A DNA stretch of 64,000 bases from CALCNS01 sp937897315. Its GTDB lineage: Bacteria; Bacillota; JAAYKD01. Both the position numbers and the translations under genes were made by a program. The stretch lies in assembly GCA_036744005.1 (NCBI GenBank), contig DAINOJ010000002.1, positions 1-64,000 on the forward strand. Reading direction: 5' to 3'. The notes under the pieces are model-generated. The model was not told the origin of the DNA. It did not search any database and was given only the letters and a program-made list of their open reading frames with translations. Shown in pieces: positions 9,049-15,939 of the stretch; the stretch's first letter is position 1; the number at the start of each line of letters is the position of its first letter.

Positions 9049-10086
9049 TTAAACGTAACGCTGATGAAAGTATTCACGCAGAACCGGATTCTCTCGTAAT
9101 TCACTGAGAGTTATCTCCGCATGATCCTTTGTATAACCATTACCTATAATCATGGTGACATCCTTACCGATTCCTTCTGCTCCCAAAGCGGCTTTTGTGA
9201 AACTCGTGGCCATAGAGAAGAAATATACCACTCCCAGGTTCTTTACCGGTAAAATGCAAGACATCTCCGTGTTGGGTATGTTAACACAACTAATTGAAAT
9301 ATCTACCTCTTTGCCCTGATTTGCTTGCAGAGTTTTCTCGAGAACGTCAATCGGTTCTGTTGCACTTGCCACGATGACATGATGAGCCAGTTTCATGGAC
9401 AGAATCTTCTCGACGTCACTTTCTTTTCTGACTAATGCGATGACCCTTCCTGTAGGTCCGACGCGTTTCATGGCCTCATACAGACACAACAGCCCAGATT
9501 TCCCTGCAGCTCCTAAAATGAGCACTGAATCCCCCGGTTTCACTAATTTTGCGGTTTGAGCCGGAGCTCCAGCGACATCCAAGGCAGCTAATGCAAGATT
9601 CTCGCTCATATCTTCGGGTAATTTTGCATAGATGCCGCTCTCAAACAAAATGGCTTGCCCTACCACATCGACCCGGTCAATGGACACGTGAATCGTGTTA
9701 ATGTATTCTATATACAGCGGTGTCAAAGATAACGATACCAAAGAGGCAATCTTATCTCCCACTTGAATCTCACGGTGTTTTAGGGAGGAGCCAATCGCTG
9801 CAACGGTGCCGATCAGCATACCGCCGGAGCCCGTTATGGGGTTCTGCATCTTCCCTCGTTCTTGAATAATACCAAGAATATGTTCTTTCATTTTCTCGAT
9901 ATCTCCATTGGTCACTTGTTTAATTTGTGTGAATGAAGCCGAATCAATATTCAGCGATTGCACATGAATTAAAATCTCATTATCATATAAGACACTCATG
10001 TCATTGTTTACTTTCCATGCCGCTTGTGGAAGAGCACCCTTCGGTTCCATCACTCTGTGTGTTCCGTACGCATTCCCATGTATCAA
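9049..10086 (-). CDS. kdd: L-erythro-3,5-diaminohexanoate dehydrogenase
   Basis: This NAD(P)-dependent oxidative deaminase makes 3-keto-5-aminohexanoate. The N-terminus shows the family-typical YGTHRVMEPKGALPQ, and a dinucleotide fold appears at VLILGAAGKSG. In-frame starts are TTG 10161, ATG 10095 and TTG 10086. I favour TTG 10086 (345 residues): AAAGGA lies about 8 bases upstream, it starts one base past the kce stop, and it places Y-G-T-H where I recall it in relatives. At ATG 10095 the AAGG abuts the start codon. Confidence 0.92.
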   Translation of the reverse strand: MIHGNAYGTHRVMEPKGALPQAAWKVNNDMSVLYDNEILIHVQSLNIDSASFTQIKQVTNGDIEKMKEHILGIIQERGKMQNPITGSGGMLIGTVAAIGSSLKHREIQVGDKIASLVSLSLTPLYIEYINTIHVSIDRVDVVGQAILFESGIYAKLPEDMSENLALAALDVAGAPAQTAKLVKPGDSVLILGAAGKSGLLCLYEAMKRVGPTGRVIALVRKESDVEKILSMKLAHHVIVASATEPIDVLEKTLQANQGKEVDISISCVNIPNTEMSCILPVKNLGVVYFFSMATSFTKAALGAEGIGKDVTMIIGNGYTKDHAEITLSELRENPVLREYFHQRYV

Positions 10087-10087
10087 G

Positions 10088-10939
10088 TCAATCATCCTTT
10101 CTATATCTGTCAAATTGATTTGGTAAGCCAAGTATCTGTCTAGATTGTTTTGGCGTAGCAATCTCGCGACCTAATTCCTTTGCGAGTCGTACGACTTTTT
10201 CGACCAATTCTCCATTGCTTTTGGCTTTAATACCTCTACTCAGGTACACATTATCTTCAAAACCTACCCGAACATGTCCACCAAGAATAATGGAGAGAGC
10301 AGCGATTGGATATGCCGCCCGCCCAATCCCTGTAGCAGTAAAGGTACTCCCCACAGGTAGGCTCTCTGACATAAAAAGCAAATCTCTAGGTTCGGCACTG
10401 ATTCCTCCGTTAACACCCAGAACCAGATTAAAATGTAAAGGACCAGGTATCAGACTCTTTTGATACAATCTTTTTGCCATGTCAATCATTCCTTTATCGA
10501 AAACTTCGATTTCAGGCTTAGTACCTATTTTTGTCATTTGAGATGCAAAGTCGATGATGGTATTCTCGGTATTGATAAAGATATCGTCTCCTCCAAAATT
10601 ACAGGTTCCACAATCCAGAGTTGCCATTTCGGGTCTCAAAGCCAAGGGTTGCAAACGTTCTTGATTCGACATCCCTGTTGCTCCACCCGTAGATGGTTGC
10701 ACGATGAGTTCACTTGGACAGCGTCGATATATTTCCGCGAAACAAGCTCGGAACCTTGCGGTAGATTGAGTGGGTGTGCCGTCATCTTCTCTTACATGAA
10801 GGTGAATCACACTGGCTCCCGCTTTCCATGCCAACTCCGCTTCTCTACCTATTTCTTCGACAGTATAAGGTACAGCTGGGTTATGCGACTTTGTGACTTC
10901 AGCACCGCATATGGCTGCAGTAATGATTAATGGCTCCAT
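10088..10939 (-). CDS. kce: 3-keto-5-aminohexanoate cleavage enzyme
   Basis: This DUF849-type Claisen-cleavage enzyme is zinc-dependent. It uses acetyl-CoA to split 3-keto-5-aminohexanoate into acetoacetate and 3-aminobutyryl-CoA. The metal ligands are visible as VIHLHVREDDG near residues 44-54, with HVRVGFEDN near the C-terminus. The ATG at 10939 (283 residues) has AAGGAG 6 bases upstream and matches the M-E-P-L-I start of characterised Kce; a GTG at 10960 is less likely. It is the second gene of the operon. Confidence 0.95.
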   Translation of the reverse strand: MEPLIITAAICGAEVTKSHNPAVPYTVEEIGREAELAWKAGASVIHLHVREDDGTPTQSTARFRACFAEIYRRCPSELIVQPSTGGATGMSNQERLQPLALRPEMATLDCGTCNFGGDDIFINTENTIIDFASQMTKIGTKPEIEVFDKGMIDMAKRLYQKSLIPGPLHFNLVLGVNGGISAEPRDLLFMSESLPVGSTFTATGIGRAAYPIAALSIILGGHVRVGFEDNVYLSRGIKAKSNGELVEKVVRLAKELGREIATPKQSRQILGLPNQFDRYRKDD

Positions 10940-10956
10940 ATCTTTCTCCTTCTTCT

Positions 10957-11343
10957 TCACTTTCTCTGTTTCTCTTTAGGAACAACGCATGTGCCACTGG
11001 CTTTGCAGACTAGCAACGGGGGATCTAAAACCTCACAAGCAGAGTCATTGATATCGTTTCGAGGTTGAATGACTTTCCATGCTTCAAAATGCATTCTTCG
11101 AGAGGTATTGCCTATTTGAATGATTTGACCACGGGCTTCGATATAATCTCCTGCATATACCGGTAATAAAAAATCTACCTGATCATAAGCGCGAAACAAC
11201 CCTTCATCTCCATCATTACGGATAAGTAATTCAGTTGCAACATCCCCAAACAACTGCAGCATTTTAGCGCCATCCACCAATTGACCTCCATAGTGAGCAT
11301 CTTGACTGCTCATTCTGACTCGAATCATCACTTCTTGCACCAT
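10957..11343 (-). CDS. kal: 3-aminobutyryl-CoA ammonia-lyase
   Basis: This 128-residue hot-dog-fold enzyme eliminates ammonia from L-3-aminobutyryl-CoA to give crotonyl-CoA. The N-terminal MIRVRMSSQDAHYGG and the central FLLPVYAGDYIEARG are family features. It is the first gene of the operon. The ATG follows GGAAGGGAG, and a long structured leader lies upstream. Its stop overlaps the possible GTG start of kce but not the preferred ATG. Confidence 0.93.
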   Translation of the reverse strand: MVQEVMIRVRMSSQDAHYGGQLVDGAKMLQLFGDVATELLIRNDGDEGLFRAYDQVDFLLPVYAGDYIEARGQIIQIGNTSRRMHFEAWKVIQPRNDINDSACEVLDPPLLVCKASGTCVVPKEKQRK

Positions 11344-11576
11344 AAACCGCTCCCTTCCTAATAGAAAGAGCGCTGAAATACCAATAAAATTGATATCTCA
11401 GCGCTCCATGACTCCATTTTGTCATGACAGAAAGAACGTACTAGACGACCTCTCCAAAGTCAAAGGCAAATCGCTTCCTTTGCTTTTCGGCAAGTGTACA
11501 TTTTGTCAACTCATATCAGGCGATCCCAATCATCGACATACCTTACGACTTGCTCCTCTATTCTATATTCACTTCA
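11344..11576 (-). promoter_or_regulatory. Structured 5' leader of the lysine operon, possible riboswitch/attenuator
   Basis: The expected transcript from the promoter at 11583-11611 has about 230 untranslated bases before kal. The minus-strand RNA can form several stems: GACTTG/CAAGTC near the 5' end, with an alternative GCAAGT/ACTTGC pairing; CAAAGG/CCTTTG in the middle; CATGAC/GTCATG at 11407-11426; and a 17-bp hairpin at 11368-11406. Short blocks resemble lysine-box elements (ATAGAGGAGC, GCCGAA, GGAGAGGTC). However, the closing P1 stem does not pair and the element is too short, so I do not assign a known class. There is no T-box motif. Confidence 0.5.
11368..11406 (-). terminator. Strong leader hairpin, attenuator candidate
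   Basis: A 17-bp stem with a 5-base loop ends about 25 bases before the kal start codon. Its two imperfect positions are G-U pairs only in minus-strand RNA, which fits transcription toward kal. It is followed by TTTCTATT, a short and imperfect U tract, so it could act as a regulated terminator. Confidence 0.6.
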
Positions 11577-11582
11577 AGTCAC

Positions 11583-11611
11583 AATATAACAAATTTTCTC
11601 TCATAAGTCAA
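11583..11611 (-). promoter_or_regulatory. Sigma-A-type promoter of the lysine operon
   Basis: On the minus strand, TTGACT (11606-11611) and TATATT (11583-11588) are separated by exactly 17 bases. The -35 box begins just past the kamC stop, with no terminator between. The predicted start of transcription is near 11576. Confidence 0.75.
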
Positions 11612-11615
11612 GATT

Positions 11616-13085
11616 CTACATTTTCCCTTTTGTGATTTTCTTCTCCATATAAGATAAGATCTCTGGTTCTAATCGGAATGTTCGGCAAATGAGCCTAGCT
11701 TCTCTAGGAATTTGCTCTTTGGAAAGGACAAGATCGAGTCTGTAGTCCATAAACTTTTGAAGATTCAAGAGTGGCTCATTGCTCAAGGCGAGCTCTTGTG
11801 TCACTTGTTCATCAACATGACTGAACCCTCTCACACGATAGTGCCTCTTTGCTTCTTCGGCGACATCATCATAATGAGTGGCGATAATGGTAAACCCTCT
11901 TAGCTGATTAAAATAAGATGTGACTGCTTGTACCAAAGCAGTACCCTCATCGGGATTTGTACTTCTAGCGAACTCATCTAATCCCAGCAAGACAAATCGA
12001 TCCTTATATAAATCAATATGATGTTGTAACTGCATCACTTCCGAAGCGAAACTGCTTATGCCCTGCTCTGCATCGTGACGAGCTTCTTCCAAAAAGGTCA
12101 ACTGTTCGAATAAAGGCAAGTTTGCACCGGAGGCAAATACAAAGAAACCCGCTTGGAAGAGAAAGCAATTGATGAAAATAGCTCGCATTGTTACACTTTT
12201 TCCACTCATATTGGCTCCAGTAATGACCGTTGTTCCTGGTTCACACTCCACATCAACCGGTATATATTGTTGCTTTTTCTTGAGAAGATACTCTTCTACC
12301 AAAGGATGTCTTAGGCCAGACCATGACATGCTCCCCGTTTTAGATAATTGGGGTCGAACCATATTTCGTTGAATCGCCATACATGCTTTCGCAAAGCTTA
12401 GCTCAAAATCACTTAAGAGCAATATATACTCGTACCACTCCGAAGCAAAAGGATACAATGCTTTCGCAATTTGCTGCAAAGTGCGATCCTCTTCCAGTAC
12501 CTCTTTGTCCACGATTTTCTGTCTCAGCTCTAGCAAGCATGGCAGCTCTTCTTCAGAAGCCCCTTTCATATGTTGATCCAGCTTTCTTTTTTGTGAGCGA
12601 AGCTCCATCAATGTTAAAGAAAATGAACCATCTAAATAGAAGGTGGGGAGTCCTTGACATCCGGGATCCAGTATATGGAGACACATTGTGCGGTGCAGGA
12701 AGCGACTTACCGGAAAAACTATCTCGTGAAATAGAACCGGAGCTTTCAACTCCAATACTCCATGCTGAAGTAAAAAAAGTTTTAGTTTTAAGCAACTTTC
12801 ATAGGTAGGTACATAACCCAATAGAAGATCTTCCAGTTCTTGATGTATATCCGGCAAAGTTCGGAAGAATTCATAAATCTGCTTCTCAACATATGCATGG
12901 GTGGATAGAATACGAATCAAATCTTCTATGGTATCTAGTTTCTCGAATAGTGCCTTCTCTTCCCCATGAGAATGAATCCTCAATTGGGTCATTGCTTTCA
13001 AACCATACCCCGGTGTTATTTTCAATTGCTTCAATAATTGATCTACTTCTTCTTTCCATAACACTCGATTTTCTTTTGACTGCAC
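11616..13085 (-). CDS. kamC: MutS-like ATPase, proposed lysine 5,6-aminomutase reactivase subunit KamC
   Basis: This 489-residue protein carries only the lever/ATPase portion of the MutS family. Walker A is GANMSGKS (about 290-297), Walker B is FVLLGLDEFA (about 364-373), and N-terminal mismatch-recognition domains are absent. Family members coded next to kamDE are annotated as the ATPase of the lysine 5,6-aminomutase reactivase, so it probably exchanges damaged cobalamin rather than repairing DNA. The GTG start at 13085 has GGAGGAG 5 bases upstream and lies 43 bases inside kamB, indicating coupling. Function is assigned by family and context. Confidence 0.82.
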   Translation of the reverse strand: MQSKENRVLWKEEVDQLLKQLKITPGYGLKAMTQLRIHSHGEEKALFEKLDTIEDLIRILSTHAYVEKQIYEFFRTLPDIHQELEDLLLGYVPTYESCLKLKLFLLQHGVLELKAPVLFHEIVFPVSRFLHRTMCLHILDPGCQGLPTFYLDGSFSLTLMELRSQKRKLDQHMKGASEEELPCLLELRQKIVDKEVLEEDRTLQQIAKALYPFASEWYEYILLLSDFELSFAKACMAIQRNMVRPQLSKTGSMSWSGLRHPLVEEYLLKKKQQYIPVDVECEPGTTVITGANMSGKSVTMRAIFINCFLFQAGFFVFASGANLPLFEQLTFLEEARHDAEQGISSFASEVMQLQHHIDLYKDRFVLLGLDEFARSTNPDEGTALVQAVTSYFNQLRGFTIIATHYDDVAEEAKRHYRVRGFSHVDEQVTQELALSNEPLLNLQKFMDYRLDLVLSKEQIPREARLICRTFRLEPEILSYMEKKITKGKM

Positions 13086-14119
13086 ACCAACTCCTCCTTC
13101 CAGTCAATCACAGGACATTGAACTCGATCGGCTAATTGTTGCATAAATTCAAAATCTGCGTCTGCGGAGTTTGCTTCTCTTGCATGATTGACAAATATTG
13201 CTTTCACATCATTACTTTTCTGTACATAGACTTCGATTCCTAAGGCAAGAAAGTCGCTCCAATTCGTTGGAGAAACCACAACGCGGCTTCCATCTACAAT
13301 AATAAGAATTCTCAGAGAGCGATGCTTTTGTAGCCAAAGTAGGTGCGTCAAAAAGCGAGTGGTTACCGCACCTCTGTACAAAATCCCGTTAAAATTGGAT
13401 GTACTAGAAAATTGCCAATCGAATGTTTCTTTCCGAACTTCCTCCGCTTGCCATGTTTGAATGATTTTTGTATGGTCAAACACAGCTAGGTGTGAAAGTA
13501 CCTCTTGGTGTAGACTTGTCAAAGGTAGTTTTGTATACAAATAATATAAAAACAGGGTCTCTCTCAAAGCATTATGTGAGCTCCGGAAACAAGAGAGCGC
13601 TGTACAAAGGAGAATATCCCCCTGTTCAGCATATCCAAGTACTCTACGATGAATGCTTCCATCAATGAGAATTTTATCCGCTCCGTTGCGTTGAAGATGT
13701 TGAATGGTTTCTTGTAAGGCAGCTCTGGATGATGGCCCGGATAATTGAATCTTTCCATCGCTTTTCGCTCGAACCAACAATAACGAGCCTAAAGCTCCCC
13801 CGGATGGCAAAATATCAACCAATTCTTTTGATACATCCGATTCTCGCCACATCCTTGCAAGAGTAATAAACAGTGTATTTTCTCGTACATGAATCTCTGG
13901 TTTTGTTCCATTTGTCGCTCGATCATGCTTTTCCCCATCCAATCCAATGGAAACCAATCCAAATCGAAGGGAATCTATTACCTCATAGCTATTTAGTACA
14001 GCGTTCAAAATCGTGGTCTTTCCAGCATTTTTGCACATTCCGACCATGGATAAAACGTTTGATGTCGACGTGATTTCTCTCAATAAAGCATCCATTTCGA
14101 TCTTTGATAGGCGTTTCAA
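13043..14119 (-). CDS. kamB: P-loop protein, proposed lysine 5,6-aminomutase reactivase subunit KamB
   Basis: This 358-residue protein has a P-loop GMCKNAGKTT at about residues 27-36. It is always found beside the MutS-like KamC in lysine-fermentation loci, where it is annotated as the second reactivase subunit. I chose a TTG start at 14119 because GGAGG sits 7 bases upstream; the first ATG (14095) has no comparable site, and a longer ORF would run through a terminator hairpin. The mechanism is not evident. An NTP-driven partner of KamC is the likely role. Confidence 0.75.
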   Translation of the reverse strand: MKRLSKIEMDALLREITSTSNVLSMVGMCKNAGKTTILNAVLNSYEVIDSLRFGLVSIGLDGEKHDRATNGTKPEIHVRENTLFITLARMWRESDVSKELVDILPSGGALGSLLLVRAKSDGKIQLSGPSSRAALQETIQHLQRNGADKILIDGSIHRRVLGYAEQGDILLCTALSCFRSSHNALRETLFLYYLYTKLPLTSLHQEVLSHLAVFDHTKIIQTWQAEEVRKETFDWQFSSTSNFNGILYRGAVTTRFLTHLLWLQKHRSLRILIIVDGSRVVVSPTNWSDFLALGIEVYVQKSNDVKAIFVNHAREANSADADFEFMQQLADRVQCPVIDWKEELVCSQKKIECYGKKK

Positions 14120-14137
14120 TCCCTCACCTCCAAAATA

Positions 14138-14170
14138 AAAAAGTGCTCCCTCATTTAGGGGCACTTTTTC
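14138..14170 (-). terminator. Intrinsic terminator between the Smr gene and kamB
   Basis: AAAAGTGC/GCACTTTT arms plus an inner CCC/GGG stem (one bulged T) surround a short loop. On the minus strand TTTTTTATTTT follows. The U tract runs straight into the kamB ribosome-binding site, leaving no room for a separate promoter between them. Confidence 0.75.
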
Positions 14171-14175
14171 AATGC

Positions 14176-14526
14176 TCAGAGTAAAACCATGGTAATGCCG
14201 TGATTGCTTCGTTCCAGATCGGTATCTCTTCTCAACTCGGGAATCATCTCCAGCATTTTTCTTGTTGTTTCATCAAAGATCGAAAAATTTTCCCCCCAAG
14301 AAATTCCTTGTATGGATCCTTTTTGCAGTAGCTCTTGAAGAAATCTTCTGACCCCTAAGCGCAACTGACCCCCTCTACCGCTAGAACCATATCCATGGAT
14401 AATCTTTATGACCACGATGTTTTGCTTACGGCAACGTTGAAGCTCGCTTTTGATTAAATCGATTCCAAACTCTACTGTTGGGAAAAACCTCTCCAAATTA
14501 TATATAACATATTGTTCTTTTGCCAT
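14176..14526 (-). CDS. Stand-alone Smr-domain protein
   Basis: This 116-residue protein consists almost entirely of a small MutS-related (Smr) domain: a central IIHGYGSSGRGGQLRLGVRRFL matching the HGxG...L signature. Smr domains act as nucleases or nucleic-acid binders and form the C-terminus of MutS2. Here the domain is free-standing, 7 bases after signal peptidase I and ahead of the KamB/KamC genes. AAGGTGAGG precedes the ATG. Its link to the aminomutase system, if any, is inference. Confidence 0.7.
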   Translation of the reverse strand: MAKEQYVIYNLERFFPTVEFGIDLIKSELQRCRKQNIVVIKIIHGYGSSGRGGQLRLGVRRFLQELLQKGSIQGISWGENFSIFDETTRKMLEMIPELRRDTDLERSNHGITMVLL

Positions 14527-14533
14527 GGAAACC

Positions 14534-15058
14534 TCACCTTAAAACTCTTAGGTGATTGAGTGGCCACATAATCGCCACCGCACGCCCCATCACCGCGTTT
14601 TCTGCAACAAATGGGGTTGTCTTCCAGAAACGAGCATCCTCGGAGTTGGTTCGATTATCCCCCATGAAAAACAAATGACCTTCCGGTACTTCATAGCGTG
14701 CTTGATAACTATAGGTTTTCCCAACGGCATAAGGTTCACTCAAAAGTTCTCCATTACGATAAACCTGTCCATTTTTAAACTCCAGTACATCTCCACCCTT
14801 TGCTATCAACCGCTTAATGTAAGGAAAATCCCCTGGCTTGGAATCAGGACATGGGAATACCAATATGTCACCATAATTTACGGTGCGAAAGAAGCGAGTG
14901 AACTTCTCTACAACGACCCTTTCTCCTGGGGCTATGGTTGGATTCATGGATGCTGACGGTACTAAGGGAAAGACAGCTACAAAAAAATAGATAAATGCAA
15001 CAATCGCTGCAGAGATAAGTAATTCAACCAAAAACTCTTTCAACGCCTTCATGCTCAC
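14534..15058 (-). CDS. lepB: Signal peptidase I
   Basis: This membrane-bound serine/lysine protease removes signal peptides. There is one N-terminal transmembrane helix (about residues 9-30), the nucleophilic Ser in PSASMNPTI, the general-base Lys in YIKRLIAKGGD and the signature GDNRTNSEDAR. The length (about 174 residues) fits Gram-positive SipS-type enzymes. The GTG at 15058 has AAGGA 6 bases upstream; ATG at 15052 or 15076 are alternatives, and the latter lies too close to the predicted transcription start. Confidence 0.93.
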   Translation of the reverse strand: MSMKALKEFLVELLISAAIVAFIYFFVAVFPLVPSASMNPTIAPGERVVVEKFTRFFRTVNYGDILVFPCPDSKPGDFPYIKRLIAKGGDVLEFKNGQVYRNGELLSEPYAVGKTYSYQARYEVPEGHLFFMGDNRTNSEDARFWKTTPFVAENAVMGRAVAIMWPLNHLRVLR

Positions 15059-15096
15059 AAAGTATCCTTCTTTCATCCAAAACGTTTATTCGCTTT

Positions 15097-15125
15097 ATTA
15101 TATCACAGTGAGATTCCGTTGACTA
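15097..15125 (-). promoter_or_regulatory. Promoter of lepB-smr
   Basis: On the minus strand a consensus TATAAT (15097-15102) stands 17 bases from TAGTCA (15120-15125), a 4/6 match to the -35 box. Transcription would start near 15090. Confidence 0.55.
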
Positions 15126-15138
15126 CCCCTTTACCTAT

Positions 15139-15167
15139 TTGCCAAACTTATGACAGTGTGTTATACT
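15139..15167 (+). promoter_or_regulatory. Promoter of the hemolysin III family gene
   Basis: TTGCCA (15139-15144) and TATACT (15162-15167) are separated by exactly 17 bases on the plus strand, 22 bases before the ATG at 15189. It is divergent from the lepB promoter. Confidence 0.65.
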
Positions 15168-15188
15168 CCGTTCATCGAGGTGATTCAC

Positions 15189-15860
15189 ATGAGAAAGAAA
15201 ACAGAAATCAGAAATCCAAATGACGGTCTTCGTTCTGTTTCTGCTTGGAGCCATGGGATTGGGGCTGTTTTATCTTTCTTAGGGACTATAGCGCTGTTTC
15301 TCCGAGCAGGGTTATCGACTCTTACCGAACTGCATTGGCTGTCTTATATGCTCTACGGGGCATCTGCTACCTTACTATACTTGGCCAGTACGCTGTATCA
15401 TTCCGTGAGAGCTGGTTTGGAACAGAGAATGCGCTTGCGCAAATTTGATCACAGCATGATTTATGTTTTGATTGCCGGTACCTATACTCCAATCTGCTTA
15501 TTAGCCATTCCTCATATGGGAGGTATTATCATGACAATTGTCGTTTGGGCTATAGCGGCAGTCGGTGTTCTAAGCAGCATTCTCTGGATACACAAGCCTA
15601 GTTGGCTTTCCGCCACGTTATATGTCGGTATGGGTTGGCTTGCTATTATCATTATTCGGCCCCTAATGCTCACCTTGCCGACATCTGCCTTAATCTGGCT
15701 ACTGGCGGGAGGTCTGTTATATACATTCGGTGCCATTTTATACGCTTTGAAATGGCCGGGTAGAACACATCCTCTTTTCGGATTCCATGAATTTTTCCAT
15801 TTTTTTGTGTTAGCCGGAAGCATCAGTCACTATATCATGATCTTTGTCTATCTCTCTTAA
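15189..15860 (+). CDS. Hemolysin III / TrhA family (PAQR-like) membrane protein
   Basis: This 223-residue protein has seven predicted membrane segments and the PAQR-type metal-site motifs: HSVRAG, FDHSMIYVLIAGTYTP near the middle and FHEFFHFFVLAGSISHY at the end. Members are often called hemolysin III or YqfA and are linked to membrane-fluidity control; the reaction is not established. The ATG at 15189 has GAGGTG 7 bases upstream. It is the only plus-strand gene in the first 36 kb, with its own promoter. Confidence 0.88.
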   Translation: MRKKTEIRNPNDGLRSVSAWSHGIGAVLSFLGTIALFLRAGLSTLTELHWLSYMLYGASATLLYLASTLYHSVRAGLEQRMRLRKFDHSMIYVLIAGTYTPICLLAIPHMGGIIMTIVVWAIAAVGVLSSILWIHKPSWLSATLYVGMGWLAIIIIRPLMLTLPTSALIWLLAGGLLYTFGAILYALKWPGRTHPLFGFHEFFHFFVLAGSISHYIMIFVYLS

Positions 15861-15874
15861 TACCGCACCCCGTT

Positions 15875-15926
15875 CAGTAAACGAATCCACCCCTGTCAAG
15901 GTAGACAGGGGTGGATTCGTTTACTG
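15875..15926. repeat. Perfect 23-bp inverted repeat between convergent genes
   Basis: Arms at 15875-15897 and 15904-15926 are perfectly complementary with a 6-base spacer. It lies between two convergent stops (15860 and 15942), so it probably acts as a bidirectional terminator, although a clear T tract is lacking on either side. Confidence 0.7.
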
Positions 15927-15939
15927 ACGGTTGTCACTT

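Noticed and set aside
11344..11576. Calling the kal leader a lysine riboswitch
   Set aside because: Only three short blocks resemble the consensus. The closing stem does not pair, the element is too short for five helices, and I cannot run a covariance search.
11344..11576. T-box leader before kal
   Set aside because: No AGGGTGGNACCGCG-type T-box sequence is present.
5444..11615. Cobalamin riboswitch controlling the B12-dependent genes
   Set aside because: I saw no B12-box (GCCACTG) or associated helices upstream of kal, kamB or the GlmL-type gene.
11616..13085. DNA mismatch repair MutS
   Set aside because: Mismatch-recognition domains are missing, and the gene sits with kamB next to kamDE, the known reactivase setting.
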